DNA of 64,000 bases from Oscillospiraceae bacterium. GTDB taxonomy: Bacteria > Bacillota > Clostridia > Oscillospirales > CAG-272. The DNA is taken from positions 1-64,000 of the forward strand of contig SVSP01000007.1 in assembly GCA_015064255.1 (NCBI GenBank), written 5' to 3'. A program made the position numbers and the translations under genes. Shown one piece after another: positions 8,625-17,370 of the stretch (position 1 is its first letter; each line of letters opens with the position of its first letter). Below the pieces are notes generated by a model. It saw only the letters and a program-made list of their open reading frames with translations. It was not told where the DNA came from and made no database searches.

Positions 8625-9419
8625 TTACCGTAAAAAATCATATACTTTCTTGTTAAAATCCGTTGCTTCCTCGTAGGCGGAGTGTCCGAGAGCTTCGTAC
8701 ATATGTATTTCACAGCCGAGCTTTTCCGCAATTTCAACAGATGCTTCTCCGGTCACGATCTTGTCATCGGAGCCGCCGATAACAAGTGTCGGACATTTGA
8801 TATTGTCAAGTCTGTCGTAAATATTGCAGGTGAGGCAAGCTTTGGCAAGGCGGATAAAACGGATTTCGTTTTTGGGCTTTGCAATTTTTGCAAGGACAGG
8901 GAATAGCCAACCGTAGCGCTTTACATAGTCTTTGGAGTACATAACGTTCATCATATCCTTTACGATAGATGCAAAATCACTTTTTTCGGCGAGAAATACC
9001 CACTTTTCTATTACGGAAGTCATTACGGTGTTTGTACGCGAGGCGGTTACTCCGAGAACGAGCTTTTTTACAAGCATAGGATAACGTATGGCGATCTCCT
9101 GCGCTATCATACCTCCGAGAGAAACTCCAAGAAGATATGCGTCGGTAATGCCGAGTGCGATCATAGCCTCTGCCGTATCGTCGGCAAGATCTGAAACGGT
9201 ACACCCTTCTGCGATGTCTGCTTTTTTGTCGATAACATATACACGATAATCCTTGGCAAAAAGCTTGTACATCAGCGCAAGACCTGCACCTGCTCCCTTG
9301 ACATCGCGAAGAGAAAGTCCGGGTATTATGACAAGCGGTGTTTTTCCGTTGCCGAATACCGCGTAATCTGCTTTGCTTTTTCCTATTGTGACCGACGATT
9401 CCCGCAAATTCCAAAACAT
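8625..9419 (-). CDS. Alpha/beta fold hydrolase
   Basis: A 264-residue hydrolase with the nucleophile elbow GVSLGGM (serine about residue 108), an acidic residue in GGSDDKIV and a catalytic histidine in ALGHSAYEE near the C-terminus, giving a complete triad. The start is ATG at 9419 with GAGGAG about 8 nt upstream; the longer open frame starting upstream has no RBS. It leads the operon with the P-loop and YkvA genes. Members hydrolyse esters, lactones or thioesters; no specific activity can be assigned. Confidence 0.8.
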   Translation of the reverse strand: MFWNLRESSVTIGKSKADYAVFGNGKTPLVIIPGLSLRDVKGAGAGLALMYKLFAKDYRVYVIDKKADIAEGCTVSDLADDTAEAMIALGITDAYLLGVSLGGMIAQEIAIRYPMLVKKLVLGVTASRTNTVMTSVIEKWVFLAEKSDFASIVKDMMNVMYSKDYVKRYGWLFPVLAKIAKPKNEIRFIRLAKACLTCNIYDRLDNIKCPTLVIGGSDDKIVTGEASVEIAEKLGCEIHMYEALGHSAYEEATDFNKKVYDFLR

Positions 9420-9545
9420 AAGTATATCTCCTCTTTTAATATACGGTGTAGTGCTTTTTACAAGTATAATATCACATTTTATTTCGAAATACAAGTGTAA
9501 ATGCTTATAGAACATTTTATTGTTAAGCTGAAAAGCCGTTAGTAC

Positions 9546-9574
9546 TTGAACTGAACGGAATTTTGTGATATAAT
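9546..9574 (+). promoter_or_regulatory. Promoter for the ClC gene
   Basis: TTGAAC (9546-9551) and TATAAT (9569-9574) are 17 nt apart. No fluoride-riboswitch-like sequence was seen in the leader. Confidence 0.7.
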
Positions 9575-9640
9575 GCTTGTCAAGTGCAGTTTTGTGAAAT
9601 TATTACTGCTGATGTTATAGAAAATATTATGGAGATATAT

Positions 9641-11254
9641 ATGCACAACCGACTTTATAATCATATAAAAAATCTACTTCTGCCTTGTCTGGCGTTTTCA
9701 GTTATCACGGGATTTCTGTCCGCTATTTTTATTACCTTTTTCAAGATGCTTGTGGAGAAAGTAATTGAGCTTTCTTCGACATTTTACGCTTTTGTGCGGG
9801 AAAATCCGATATGGATACCCCTTCTTGTGCTCGGAGCTACGCTTATAGGCGTTATCTCAAGCTTTATTCTTTCTCACTCACGAAGCTGTCGCGGAGGAGG
9901 AATCCCGACGTCTGTTACGGCAATAAGAGGTATCGTCAGCTTTAAATGGATAGCAAGTCTGATAATCTTGCCTTTTTCCGCATTACTTACATTTATGTGC
10001 GGTATTCCGCTTGGTACAGAAGGTCCTTGCGTTCAAATGGGAACTGCGGTAGGCGACGGAGTTGTAAAATGTATCGGAAATAAAAAGCAAAAAGGATGGC
10101 GCAGATATATTATGACGGGCGGAGCGTCCGCAGGATTTTCTATTGCTACGGCATCTCCTATCTCTGCGATCATTTTTTCAATGGAAGAGCTTCATAAGCA
10201 TTTTTCGCCTCTTCTTCTTACGGTGGCATCGCTCTCTGTTATCAGCGCACAGTCAACTTTGCAGATACTTTCTATGTTCGGAATAAATTCTGTGGGACTT
10301 TTCAGAATAACTGCGGTAAACGCTATAAGCCAGAAGCTTCTTTTTATTCCCCTCATAGTCGGAATTGTTTGCGGATTATGCTCAATTATTTTCACCCGCT
10401 TGTATCATTTCATAGATAAATTAATTCATAAGTTACTCAAAAAGCTTTCTATCAAAGTAGTATTTCCGATACTGTTTGCTCTGGTATCGATAGTCGGTAT
10501 ATTTATTTCTGATACGCTCGGAACAGGTCACGACCTTACAGAACATCTGCTTAAGACAAGAATCATATGGTATGTGCTGATCATTGTGTTTTTGCTTCGT
10601 ATGGTCTTTATGATGATCGCAAACACCTCGGGTGTCACAGGCGGCGTTTTCCTTCCGACACTTGCATTCGGGGCTGCTATCGGTTCTCTTTGCGCAGAAG
10701 GAATGATAGCCTTGGGACTTATCACTCACGAGCATTATCTGCTTATAGTTATCCTCGGAATAACCTCATTTTTGGGCGCGACTTCTCGTATTCCAGTGAC
10801 TGCGTGCGTTTTTGCGGTAGAAGCACTCGGCGGTATAAATAATATTCTTTCGGTGATCATCGCGACGACCTTTGCCCTTCTCACCGTAGAAATATCAGGT
10901 CTTGAGGACTTTACCGACACTATTATCGAATCGAAAATGAGGTCTATCAGCAAAGGAAAGAAGCCTGCTGTTGTAGAAGCACCCTTGACGGTAAAAGAGG
11001 ACTCTTTTGTGGTCGGTAAGGAACTTCGCGATATTCTTTGGCCAAACGCTTGCAAGATAGTTTCCTTCGAACGGGCTGATGAAAATCACGAAAGCGTCGG
11101 AATTTCCGCCGGCGATATTATTACCGTACGCTACGAAACGTATGATCCTTCGACGACCGCGCAGGAAATTGAAGTTCTTGTCGGAGATCAAAGCGAAGAT
11201 ATAGACGAGCTTATGCATCCCGCTATCGAAGCACTCGATATGATAAAATTTTGA
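9641..11254 (+). CDS. ClC family chloride channel/antiporter with C-terminal TrkA-C-like domain
   Basis: A 537-residue membrane protein. The ClC selectivity motifs are visible: GGGIPTS (equivalent to GSGIP), GTEGPCVQMG (GxEGP, with the gating glutamate present) and GVFLPTLAFG (GxFxP). The gating glutamate favours an H+-coupled antiporter over a passive channel. The last 85 residues (after about 450) form a soluble TrkA-C/RCK_C-like domain rather than CBS repeats. The start is ATG at 9641 because GGAG lies 6 nt before it; an upstream in-frame ATG at 9584 has no RBS. It is monocistronic. The GTEGP motif is the chloride type; the fluoride-specific ClC-F signature is not evident. Confidence 0.88.
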   Translation: MHNRLYNHIKNLLLPCLAFSVITGFLSAIFITFFKMLVEKVIELSSTFYAFVRENPIWIPLLVLGATLIGVISSFILSHSRSCRGGGIPTSVTAIRGIVSFKWIASLIILPFSALLTFMCGIPLGTEGPCVQMGTAVGDGVVKCIGNKKQKGWRRYIMTGGASAGFSIATASPISAIIFSMEELHKHFSPLLLTVASLSVISAQSTLQILSMFGINSVGLFRITAVNAISQKLLFIPLIVGIVCGLCSIIFTRLYHFIDKLIHKLLKKLSIKVVFPILFALVSIVGIFISDTLGTGHDLTEHLLKTRIIWYVLIIVFLLRMVFMMIANTSGVTGGVFLPTLAFGAAIGSLCAEGMIALGLITHEHYLLIVILGITSFLGATSRIPVTACVFAVEALGGINNILSVIIATTFALLTVEISGLEDFTDTIIESKMRSISKGKKPAVVEAPLTVKEDSFVVGKELRDILWPNACKIVSFERADENHESVGISAGDIITVRYETYDPSTTAQEIEVLVGDQSEDIDELMHPAIEALDMIKF

Positions 11255-11328
11255 AAATTTTAAAAGACAAATCAAAGGATAATCATATAATTAAAACGTT
11301 CACAGCATAAATTAAGCAATATTGTGTA

Positions 11329-11357
11329 TTGTGTTTTTTAGATATTTGTATTACAAT
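11329..11357 (+). promoter_or_regulatory. Promoter for the amidohydrolase gene
   Basis: TTGTGT (11329-11334) and TACAAT (11352-11357) are 17 nt apart. Confidence 0.55.
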
Positions 11358-11387
11358 ATAAGTATATTGACAGTTGCGAGGTAAAAA

Positions 11388-12293
11388 ATGGAAAATATTA
11401 AGAAGATAGACATTCACGCACACGTGACACCGAATAAGCATCTCATTTATCCGCACGCGTCGGGTTATCCTATGGTAGATGATAGCGAGCTTCTCGACTT
11501 TTACGATAAAATAAATGTTGAAAAGGGCGTTTTGCTTCCCCTTATTTCGCCCGAGGCTCATTTTTATCAGTTAACCAATCAGGAAGTGAAGCTTATGGCC
11601 GACAAGCATCCCGACAGATTTTTGTGGTTCTGTAATATTGACCCGCGAATGAGCGGAAATAATCCCAACGTGGATTTTTCCAAAATGCTTAATTTCTATA
11701 AGTCGCTCGGAGCAAAAGGTCTTGGTGAGTTGACCGCGAATCTGCTGATAGACGACCCTCTGATGGATAATCTTTTCTATCACTGCGCGGAATGTGATAT
11801 GCCTGTAACGATACATATCGCTCCTGCCGATTCAAAATATGATTTTTATGGGATAAAAGACGATATAGGACTTCCGCGCCTTGAAAAAATGCTCAAAAAA
11901 TATCCGAAGCTCAAAATATTCGGACATTCTCAACTTTTTTGGGCTGAGATTTCCTCTGACGTTGACGAAAAGAGCCGACTCGGATATCCGAAGGGCAAGA
12001 TAAAGGAAGGGCGTCTTGTACAGCTTCTCCGCGAATATCCGAATCTTTACTGCGACGTTTCTGCGGGCAGCGGAATTAATGCGCTTAAACGTGATCCCGA
12101 ATATGCGGCTAAATTTGTTGAGGAATTTTCCGACAGAATTATGTTCGGTATCGATATTTGCGCTACTTTTAACACACATATGTACGAATACGAAGAGCTT
12201 TTGAAAAAATTCCGCGAAGACAAGATGATAAGCGAAGAAAATTATTATAAATTTGTAAGAGGCAACGCGGAAAGACTTCTGAATCTGAAATAA
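11388..12293 (+). CDS. Amidohydrolase family protein (Amidohydro_2 type)
   Basis: A 301-residue TIM barrel. The N-terminal metal motif DIHAH (residues about 8-12) is followed by further candidate ligands: the histidine in TIHIAPAD, the histidine in FGHSQ and the aspartate in MFGIDIC. This arrangement is that of PF04909 enzymes, which include decarboxylases (ACMSD, gamma-resorcylate) and lactonases/hydrolases. There is no signal peptide. RBS GAGG lies about 8 nt before the ATG. It is monocistronic with its own promoter and terminator, so context does not reveal the substrate. Confidence 0.82.
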   Translation: MENIKKIDIHAHVTPNKHLIYPHASGYPMVDDSELLDFYDKINVEKGVLLPLISPEAHFYQLTNQEVKLMADKHPDRFLWFCNIDPRMSGNNPNVDFSKMLNFYKSLGAKGLGELTANLLIDDPLMDNLFYHCAECDMPVTIHIAPADSKYDFYGIKDDIGLPRLEKMLKKYPKLKIFGHSQLFWAEISSDVDEKSRLGYPKGKIKEGRLVQLLREYPNLYCDVSAGSGINALKRDPEYAAKFVEEFSDRIMFGIDICATFNTHMYEYEELLKKFREDKMISEENYYKFVRGNAERLLNLK

Positions 12294-12294
12294 T

Positions 12295-12335
12295 AAAAAA
12301 TCTCACGGAAAATCAAATTTTCCGTGAGATTTTTT
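12295..12335. terminator. Bidirectional terminator
   Basis: AAAAAATCTCACGGAAAAT pairs with ATTTTCCGTGAGATTTTTT around a CAA loop. It overlaps the last codons region of the convergent minus-strand kinase gene and can serve both directions. Confidence 0.85.
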
Positions 12336-12828
12336 ATTTGGAAGCTTTTTTCAAAAATTTATCCGCTTCGCGACGGTTTTTGAAAACAAAAATGCTTTTG
12401 TATGAATACTTGTCGAGAAGCTCAATGACTTTAGGACGGCTTTGCGAGTTGTAATTTTTTATAAATTCAATAAACTCGGCATCTTCGCCGTCGGTTTCGA
12501 ACCAAGGCATATCACTTCGCGGCTTTCCGCGTCTTTCTCTTATGCCGTCAAGACAAATATCTGTCGGATAATCGAGAAAAATTACCGTGTCACATTCGCT
12601 GAGCCGCAGTTCCATTGTAGAGCCGTAATTGCCGTCGATTATCCATTCGTCTTTTTTCAGTATTTCGCATAGTCTTTTACGAAAAACTTCCTTGTCGACG
12701 GTAGTTTTGTCTGCGTTCCAATAGAGCATATCGAGATGAAAAAGCGGAATATCCGTGATCTTATGAAGTTCTCTGGAAAAGGTGCTTTTTCCGCTTCCCG
12801 GACAGCCGATAACTATAATTTTTTTCAT
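12334..12828 (-). CDS. FlaR-like P-loop kinase (adenylate-kinase-related)
   Basis: A 164-residue protein with Walker A GCPGSGKSTFS (residues about 8-18), the LFHLDMLYWNAD segment and the WIIDGNYGSTMELRL strand typical of the family often annotated as DNA topology modulation protein FlaR. By fold these are small nucleoside/shikimate-kinase-like P-loop enzymes, and the topology role is doubtful. It begins 6 nt after the GH3 gene, so it is probably the distal gene of that transcript. Confidence 0.75.
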   Translation of the reverse strand: MKKIIVIGCPGSGKSTFSRELHKITDIPLFHLDMLYWNADKTTVDKEVFRKRLCEILKKDEWIIDGNYGSTMELRLSECDTVIFLDYPTDICLDGIRERRGKPRSDMPWFETDGEDAEFIEFIKNYNSQSRPKVIELLDKYSYKSIFVFKNRREADKFLKKASK

Positions 12829-12834
12829 ATAAAA

Positions 12835-15006
12835 TTATTCAAGCACGAATGTCTTTGTAAGGATGAGGTTGTCTGCGTGACCGGTCGAAACCTCGAATTT
12901 CCCGGGCTCGGAAACAAACTCGCAGCTTGCGTTATAGAATCTGAACATAGGCTCGGTAATAGTGAAATCTACCGTTACCGTTTCTCCTGCACCAATTTCT
13001 ACCTTCTTGAAGGCAATAAGTGACTGTATGGGGCGTACGGTTGACGCGAAGAGATCGTGCATATAAAGCTGTACTGCTTCCTTGCCTGCGCGACCGCTGT
13101 TGTTGCGCACGGTGATGCTTACCTTGATCTCGCTGTCGCTTGTCATTTTGTCTGTGTCGAGAGTGAGAGATTCATATACGAAATCAGAGTAGGAAAGTCC
13201 GTGTCCGAAAGGATAGAGGGGCAGATTGCCGCATCCTATGTAGCTCGAAGCGTAAGGCTGATGTCTGTCGTCGGGAATAGTCTTAGGGCGTCCTGTCGAA
13301 GGATGGTTGTAGTATATCGGGCACTGTCCTACCGATCTCGGGAAGCTCATAGTTACCTTGCCCGAGGGATTAGCATCTCCGAAGAGGAGATTTGCTGCTG
13401 CCGCACCGCCCTCTGTGCCGGGGAACCACATCTCAAGGATCGCGGGTACTGTTTCGTCAAGTTCTGTAAGAACGAGAGGTCTGCCGTTGAAAAGAAGCGC
13501 GGCAGTGTTCTTGTTGACTGCGATAATTTCTTTTGCAAGCTCGTTCTGAACTCCGGGGAGAACGATATCGGCACGGCTGCTGCCTTCGCCGCTGTAATGT
13601 TGAGGTTCACCGAGGCAGAGAATAACGATGTCTGCGTTCTTTGCTGCATTTATTGCTTCGTCAAAACCGCTGCGGTCGAGAATATTCCATTCGGCAGAGC
13701 AACCGTTGCATACTGTGATTTCAGCATCGGGGAGAAGTGCCTTTACGCCGTCAGCAACGCTTACGCACTCGCTGTCAAGACCGTTACACGACCAAGATCC
13801 GCGAATAGCGCCGGTCGATGCAAACGGACCGATGAGTGCGATCTTTTTATTATCCTTAGAGAAGGGAAGAACACCGTTGTTTTTGAGAAGTACAGCAGAT
13901 TCTTCTGCGGCTTTGCGTGCGAGTTCTCTGTGCTCAGGGCAGAGGCAGAGAGCTTTTTCCTTTTCTGCCGATCCGCCGTGATATGGATCCTCGAAAAGTC
14001 CGAGAGCGCGCTTGAGTTCAAGCACTTTAAGTACGGCTTTGTCGAGCTTTTCTTCGCTGACCTTTCCTTCTTCAACGAGTCGGCAAAGGGACGAGCAGTA
14101 TCCTGCGGACATCATATCGATGTCACATCCGCATTCAAAAGCCATAAGCGCGGCATCTTTATAGTTTTCGGCAATTCCGTGTGTTTTAAGCTCGCCGACA
14201 GCATTGTAGTCGCTTATTATGATACCGTCAAAGCCCCACTCTTCCTTGAGTACTTTCTGAAGGAGCCACTTGTTTGCAATAGAGGGAACACCGTTAAGCG
14301 AGTTGAACGAGGGCATGAGCATAACTACGCCTGCGTCGATACAAGCCTTGTATGCAGGGAAATAATATTCTCTGAGAAGTCTTTCGGAGATTTCTACCGT
14401 GTTGTAGTCACGTCCTGCTTCTGCACCGCCGTATGCGGCAAAGTGCTTGACGCAGGCTGCGATATTGTCGGGATTTGAGATGTCGTCGCCCTGGAAAGCT
14501 TCGACCTGTGCCGCACCCATTATGCTGTTGAGAAGTGGGTCTTCACCGCAGGTTTCCATAACTCTGCCCCAACGGGGATCGCGTACGTAGTCAACCATAG
14601 GGGTAAAGGTAAGGTGAACGCCACCCGCAGAAGCTTCTTTTGAAGCCATTTTAGAGCATTCCTTGACAAGCTCGGGGTCAAAGGATGCACCCATTCCGAG
14701 AGGAATAGGATATATAGTCTTGTAGCCGTGGATAACGTCCATCATAAACAGAAGAGGAATATGAAGTCTGTCTGCGCTCATATGTCTGTCCTGAATATCC
14801 TTTACTTCTGCGAAGCTGTGGAAGTTAAGTGTGCTACCGATTTTAGAAAGCATAGAATCGCTTACGCCAAGCTCTTGCTTAGGACCTGTGATGTCAGCAG
14901 TTGTTTCGCCCAAAAACATAGAGTTGAGCTGTATAAGCTGTCCGACCTTTTCTTCAAGGGTCATTTTTTTAAGCAGTGCGCGTGTATCAAAATTAGATTT
15001 ACTCAT
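12835..15006 (-). CDS. GH3 beta-glucosidase (BglX-like)
   Basis: A 723-residue glycoside hydrolase family 3 enzyme: an N-terminal TIM barrel (residues about 15-330) with the nucleophile aspartate in GIIISDYNAVGE (about 260), an alpha/beta sandwich domain (about 365-590) with the GEGSSRAD loop, and a C-terminal fibronectin-III-like domain (about 640-720). Length and order match BglX-type beta-glucosidases. No signal peptide is present, so it acts in the cytoplasm on imported beta-glucosides or xylosides. The start is ATG at 15006 with GGAGG 10 nt upstream. The downstream kinase gene follows after 6 nt. Confidence 0.9.
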   Translation of the reverse strand: MSKSNFDTRALLKKMTLEEKVGQLIQLNSMFLGETTADITGPKQELGVSDSMLSKIGSTLNFHSFAEVKDIQDRHMSADRLHIPLLFMMDVIHGYKTIYPIPLGMGASFDPELVKECSKMASKEASAGGVHLTFTPMVDYVRDPRWGRVMETCGEDPLLNSIMGAAQVEAFQGDDISNPDNIAACVKHFAAYGGAEAGRDYNTVEISERLLREYYFPAYKACIDAGVVMLMPSFNSLNGVPSIANKWLLQKVLKEEWGFDGIIISDYNAVGELKTHGIAENYKDAALMAFECGCDIDMMSAGYCSSLCRLVEEGKVSEEKLDKAVLKVLELKRALGLFEDPYHGGSAEKEKALCLCPEHRELARKAAEESAVLLKNNGVLPFSKDNKKIALIGPFASTGAIRGSWSCNGLDSECVSVADGVKALLPDAEITVCNGCSAEWNILDRSGFDEAINAAKNADIVILCLGEPQHYSGEGSSRADIVLPGVQNELAKEIIAVNKNTAALLFNGRPLVLTELDETVPAILEMWFPGTEGGAAAANLLFGDANPSGKVTMSFPRSVGQCPIYYNHPSTGRPKTIPDDRHQPYASSYIGCGNLPLYPFGHGLSYSDFVYESLTLDTDKMTSDSEIKVSITVRNNSGRAGKEAVQLYMHDLFASTVRPIQSLIAFKKVEIGAGETVTVDFTITEPMFRFYNASCEFVSEPGKFEVSTGHADNLILTKTFVLE

Positions 15007-15053
15007 TTTCAGATTTACCTCCGTAAATACATTTTTTGTAATATATTTGCTTT

Positions 15054-15082
15054 ATTTTAACACATTTTGCGTTTTCTGTCAA
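15054..15082 (-). promoter_or_regulatory. Promoter for the GH3 operon
   Basis: Minus strand TTGACA (15077-15082) and TAAAAT (15054-15059) are 17 nt apart. Confidence 0.75.
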
Positions 15083-15157
15083 CAGAAAACATATTTGTCG
15101 GGGAAACTATATTATATTGCCTTTAAGATAAATGTCAATATAATCATTCACCGAAAA

Positions 15158-16027
15158 TCACTTAAAAAATGCCATCAAAAGTGTTCCCGCCACCATAAAC
15201 GCAAGTCCGACAAGACCTTTTGCCGACAGCTTTTCTTTAAATACGATATAAGAAAATGCAACGGTCACAAGAATACTGAGCTTATCAATAGGGACGACAA
15301 CGCTTATAAGTCCGTGTCCGATAGCGTGATAATAGCAAAGCCAGGATGCACCGGTTGCGATACCCGAAAGGAAGATGAATACAAGTTCTTTTTTGTCGAG
15401 ATCTTTAAGTCCTTTGTGCTTTCCACGCATAAAGACGATGAGCCACGACATAATCAGCACAACTCCTGTGCGTATGGCAGTTCCGAGATTGGATTCGACG
15501 TCGGAAATTCCGATCTTGGCAAGTATAGAGGTCAGCGCGGCAAATACTGCCGACAGAACGGCGTATATTATCCACGCTTTGCCTTCCGATTTTTGGTCTG
15601 TTTTTTTCTTTTCGACCATAAGCAATATTCCGATGGCGAGAATTGCCGTTGCGGCAAGCTTTACATACAGATTGGCACGTTCTCCAAAGCAGATGATGGC
15701 AAGCAGAACGGTAAGAACCGTGCTTGATTTATCGATAGGTACTACTTTGTTTATATCGCCCATAGAAAGCGCTTTGAAATAGCAGATCCACGATGCGCCC
15801 GTCGCAATTCCCGAGAGTGAAAGAAAGAGAAGCGACTTCGGAGTGATATTTGAGAATTCAGACTGTGATCCCACAACGAAGACCATTATCCACGCAAAAG
15901 CGAGGACAACTATTGTACGGAGCGCAGTTGCGAGGTCGGAATCTGTCTTTTTTATGCCGCATTTGGAAAGAATTGATGTGAGTCCCGCAAAAAATGCGGA
16001 AAGTATTGCTGTGATTATCCAAAACAT
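15158..16027 (-). CDS. EamA family (DMT superfamily) transporter
   Basis: A 289-residue integral membrane protein made of two homologous EamA halves of about 140 residues. The repeats show in the near-identical phrases FLSLSGIATGASWICYF and FLSGIATGASWLCYY, and in KVVPIDKSS and VVVPIDKLS. About ten transmembrane helices are expected. Such proteins export or import small metabolites; the substrate is unknown. The start has AGGAAA upstream. It has its own promoter and is separated from the downstream GH3 gene by a further promoter. Confidence 0.87.
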   Translation of the reverse strand: MFWIITAILSAFFAGLTSILSKCGIKKTDSDLATALRTIVVLAFAWIMVFVVGSQSEFSNITPKSLLFLSLSGIATGASWICYFKALSMGDINKVVPIDKSSTVLTVLLAIICFGERANLYVKLAATAILAIGILLMVEKKKTDQKSEGKAWIIYAVLSAVFAALTSILAKIGISDVESNLGTAIRTGVVLIMSWLIVFMRGKHKGLKDLDKKELVFIFLSGIATGASWLCYYHAIGHGLISVVVPIDKLSILVTVAFSYIVFKEKLSAKGLVGLAFMVAGTLLMAFFK

Positions 16028-16062
16028 AATTTTTCCTGTACGTATAATTGAAATTTGATTAC

Positions 16063-16091
16063 ATTATACCACATTCGACTGCAAATGACAA
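16063..16091 (-). promoter_or_regulatory. Promoter for the EamA transporter gene
   Basis: Minus strand TTGTCA (16086-16091) and TATAAT (16063-16068) are 17 nt apart. Confidence 0.75.
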
Positions 16092-16169
16092 CAGTTTTGC
16101 TGATAAATAGGTGAAATTTACGGTATAAAATAAACCCGATGCGGATATTAGAGAAATTTTCAAAAAAAA

Positions 16170-16244
16170 TGAAGGAAGGGGAAAACCATCTCAAACGCCG
16201 AAGTCTTTCCCCTTCCTTCAAACATCCAACCCTATTTCTTGGCT
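16170..16244 (-). repeat. 75-nt hairpin element, copy A
   Basis: Read on the minus strand: AGCCAAG, five bases, GGGTTGG, then a 15-bp stem TGAAGGAAGGGGAAA / TTTCCCCTTCCTTCA enclosing the loop ACTTCGGCGTTTGAGATGG. A second copy of the same 75-nt length lies at 19462-19536 with an identical loop and compensatory changes in the stem. It lies between the EamA and isomerase genes. It could act as a transcription terminator-like structure, a small RNA or a non-autonomous mobile hairpin. Confidence 0.75.
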
Positions 16245-16310
16245 GACGCATTTGAAAGATTGAATTTTTAATACGGCAGTCAATAAAACTGCTGTGTTTT
16301 GTTAAAAAGC

Positions 16311-17072
16311 TTAGATAAAATATTTCTTTATTATCGGATATGTCAGTGCCAGAGAATTTGCATCAAATCCGCCTTCAAGGCTGATATTTCCGCTGTATTC
16401 TATATCGGAAAGAAGCTCCGCCCATTTCTTTACGGTAGGCACGTCCTCTTCGGTGGGCATACGGCGGTCGGCATTCGGACGCGCTATATGAGTGTGTATC
16501 AGATATTTTTTTGCCAGCGTAAGGTCACCGTACGGTTCTTTGTTGCAGAAGAAGTGGAAAAAATCCACAAGAATGCCTACGTTTTCTTCGTTTGCTTTTT
16601 CTGCAAGCTCTACTACGTCGCGAACTGTGTTTCCTACGTTGGTTTCCTCGTAACGAAGTGCTTCGATAGCGATACTGATTCCGTATTTAGAGGCAATACG
16701 ACCTATTTTTGCACTTAAAGCGGCGAATTTGTCTTTTATTACATTTGGGTCGGCACCTTCGGGAACAGCGCGGACTTTTCCGCTTCCGAGAACGCAAACT
16801 TTTACATCCAAAGCGTTTGCGCGCGACAGAGCTTTTTCAACGTATGAAGTGACTTCCTGCGCTTTTTCCTCATCGTAAATATCGAGATTTCCGGGGAAAA
16901 AGCAGTTTGTTGAATAAACCGGTATGCCGATAGATTTGTATTTTTCACAAAGCTCGGAAAATTCCGAGTCGCTTATAGTTGCCAAATGGGTGAGATTTTC
17001 TTCGATGTAATCGTATCCGATAGATTTAACTGTTTCTGCATTGTTTTTTCCGCAGCAAACTCCTATTTTCAT
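16311..17072 (-). CDS. Sugar phosphate isomerase/epimerase-like TIM barrel protein
   Basis: A 253-residue protein of the xylose-isomerase-like TIM barrel family (AP-endonuclease-2 type). Candidate metal ligands sit on the expected strands: a glutamate in IAIEALRYEE, an aspartate and histidine in GILVDFFHFF, a histidine in LIHTHIARPN and a glutamate in ISLEGGFDAN. The start is ATG at 17072 with AAAGGG upstream; the TTG at 17084 has no spaced RBS. It would isomerise or epimerise a keto sugar. It is divergent from the URO-D-like/GH20-like operon, so it may belong to the same catabolic unit. Confidence 0.8.
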   Translation of the reverse strand: MKIGVCCGKNNAETVKSIGYDYIEENLTHLATISDSEFSELCEKYKSIGIPVYSTNCFFPGNLDIYDEEKAQEVTSYVEKALSRANALDVKVCVLGSGKVRAVPEGADPNVIKDKFAALSAKIGRIASKYGISIAIEALRYEETNVGNTVRDVVELAEKANEENVGILVDFFHFFCNKEPYGDLTLAKKYLIHTHIARPNADRRMPTEEDVPTVKKWAELLSDIEYSGNISLEGGFDANSLALTYPIIKKYFI

Positions 17073-17116
17073 AGTTAAGACCAACCCTTTCTTTTTACAT
17101 TTGAAGTTACGTGCTT

Positions 17117-17145
17117 ATTTTATCACATAAGATCTGAAAAGTCAA
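17117..17145 (-). promoter_or_regulatory. Promoter for the isomerase gene
   Basis: Minus strand TTGACT (17140-17145) and TAAAAT (17117-17122) are 17 nt apart. Confidence 0.7.
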
Positions 17146-17202
17146 TCGTATTTGATCAAAGTACGCTTTAACAAACAAGATTTGAAAAAATATAAAATAT
17201 TA

Positions 17203-17231
17203 TTGTATTTTGCGCAAAAAGCTGATATAAT
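17203..17231 (+). promoter_or_regulatory. Promoter for the URO-D-like operon
   Basis: TTGTAT (17203-17208) and TATAAT (17226-17231) are 17 nt apart. The transcript would begin just before the tandem-hairpin leader. Confidence 0.65.
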
Positions 17232-17269
17232 GGAAATACGAAACGAAATATCATAAATAAAGGAGTAAA

Positions 17270-17370
17270 GTCTGAAAAAACGGGTCATTTTTCAGACCGG
17301 AGTTTTGTAACTTTTGTTTAGGGCAAAGCGCACAAAACCTCAGAACCTAAAGAAAGGAATGGTCATAGCT
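17270..17370 (+). promoter_or_regulatory. Tandem-hairpin 5' leader, copy 1
   Basis: Hairpin 1 pairs GTCTGAAAAA (17270-17279) with TTTTTCAGAC (17287-17296). Hairpin 2 pairs GTTTTGT (17302-17308) with ACAAAAC (17332-17338). Then comes the extended Shine-Dalgarno AAAGGAATGGTCATA. The same arrangement, with CAAAGCGCACAAAAC identical, occurs before the serpin gene at 56054-56147, although the two genes are unrelated. An internal ATG at 17359 is read here as part of the SD, not as the start. Confidence 0.75.

Noticed and set aside
9575-9640. Possible fluoride riboswitch upstream of the ClC gene
   Set aside because: The leader is about 60 nt and lacks the conserved crcB-motif sequences; the GxEGP motif is of the chloride type.
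13057-14478. A 473-codon open frame on the plus strand inside the GH3 gene
   Set aside because: It lies antisense to a clear beta-glucosidase gene with catalytic motifs; composition is cysteine-rich and shadow-like, with no RBS.
14831-15727. A 298-codon open frame on the plus strand overlapping the GH3 and EamA genes
   Set aside because: It spans two genes and their intergenic promoter on the opposite strand and shows no recognisable protein features.
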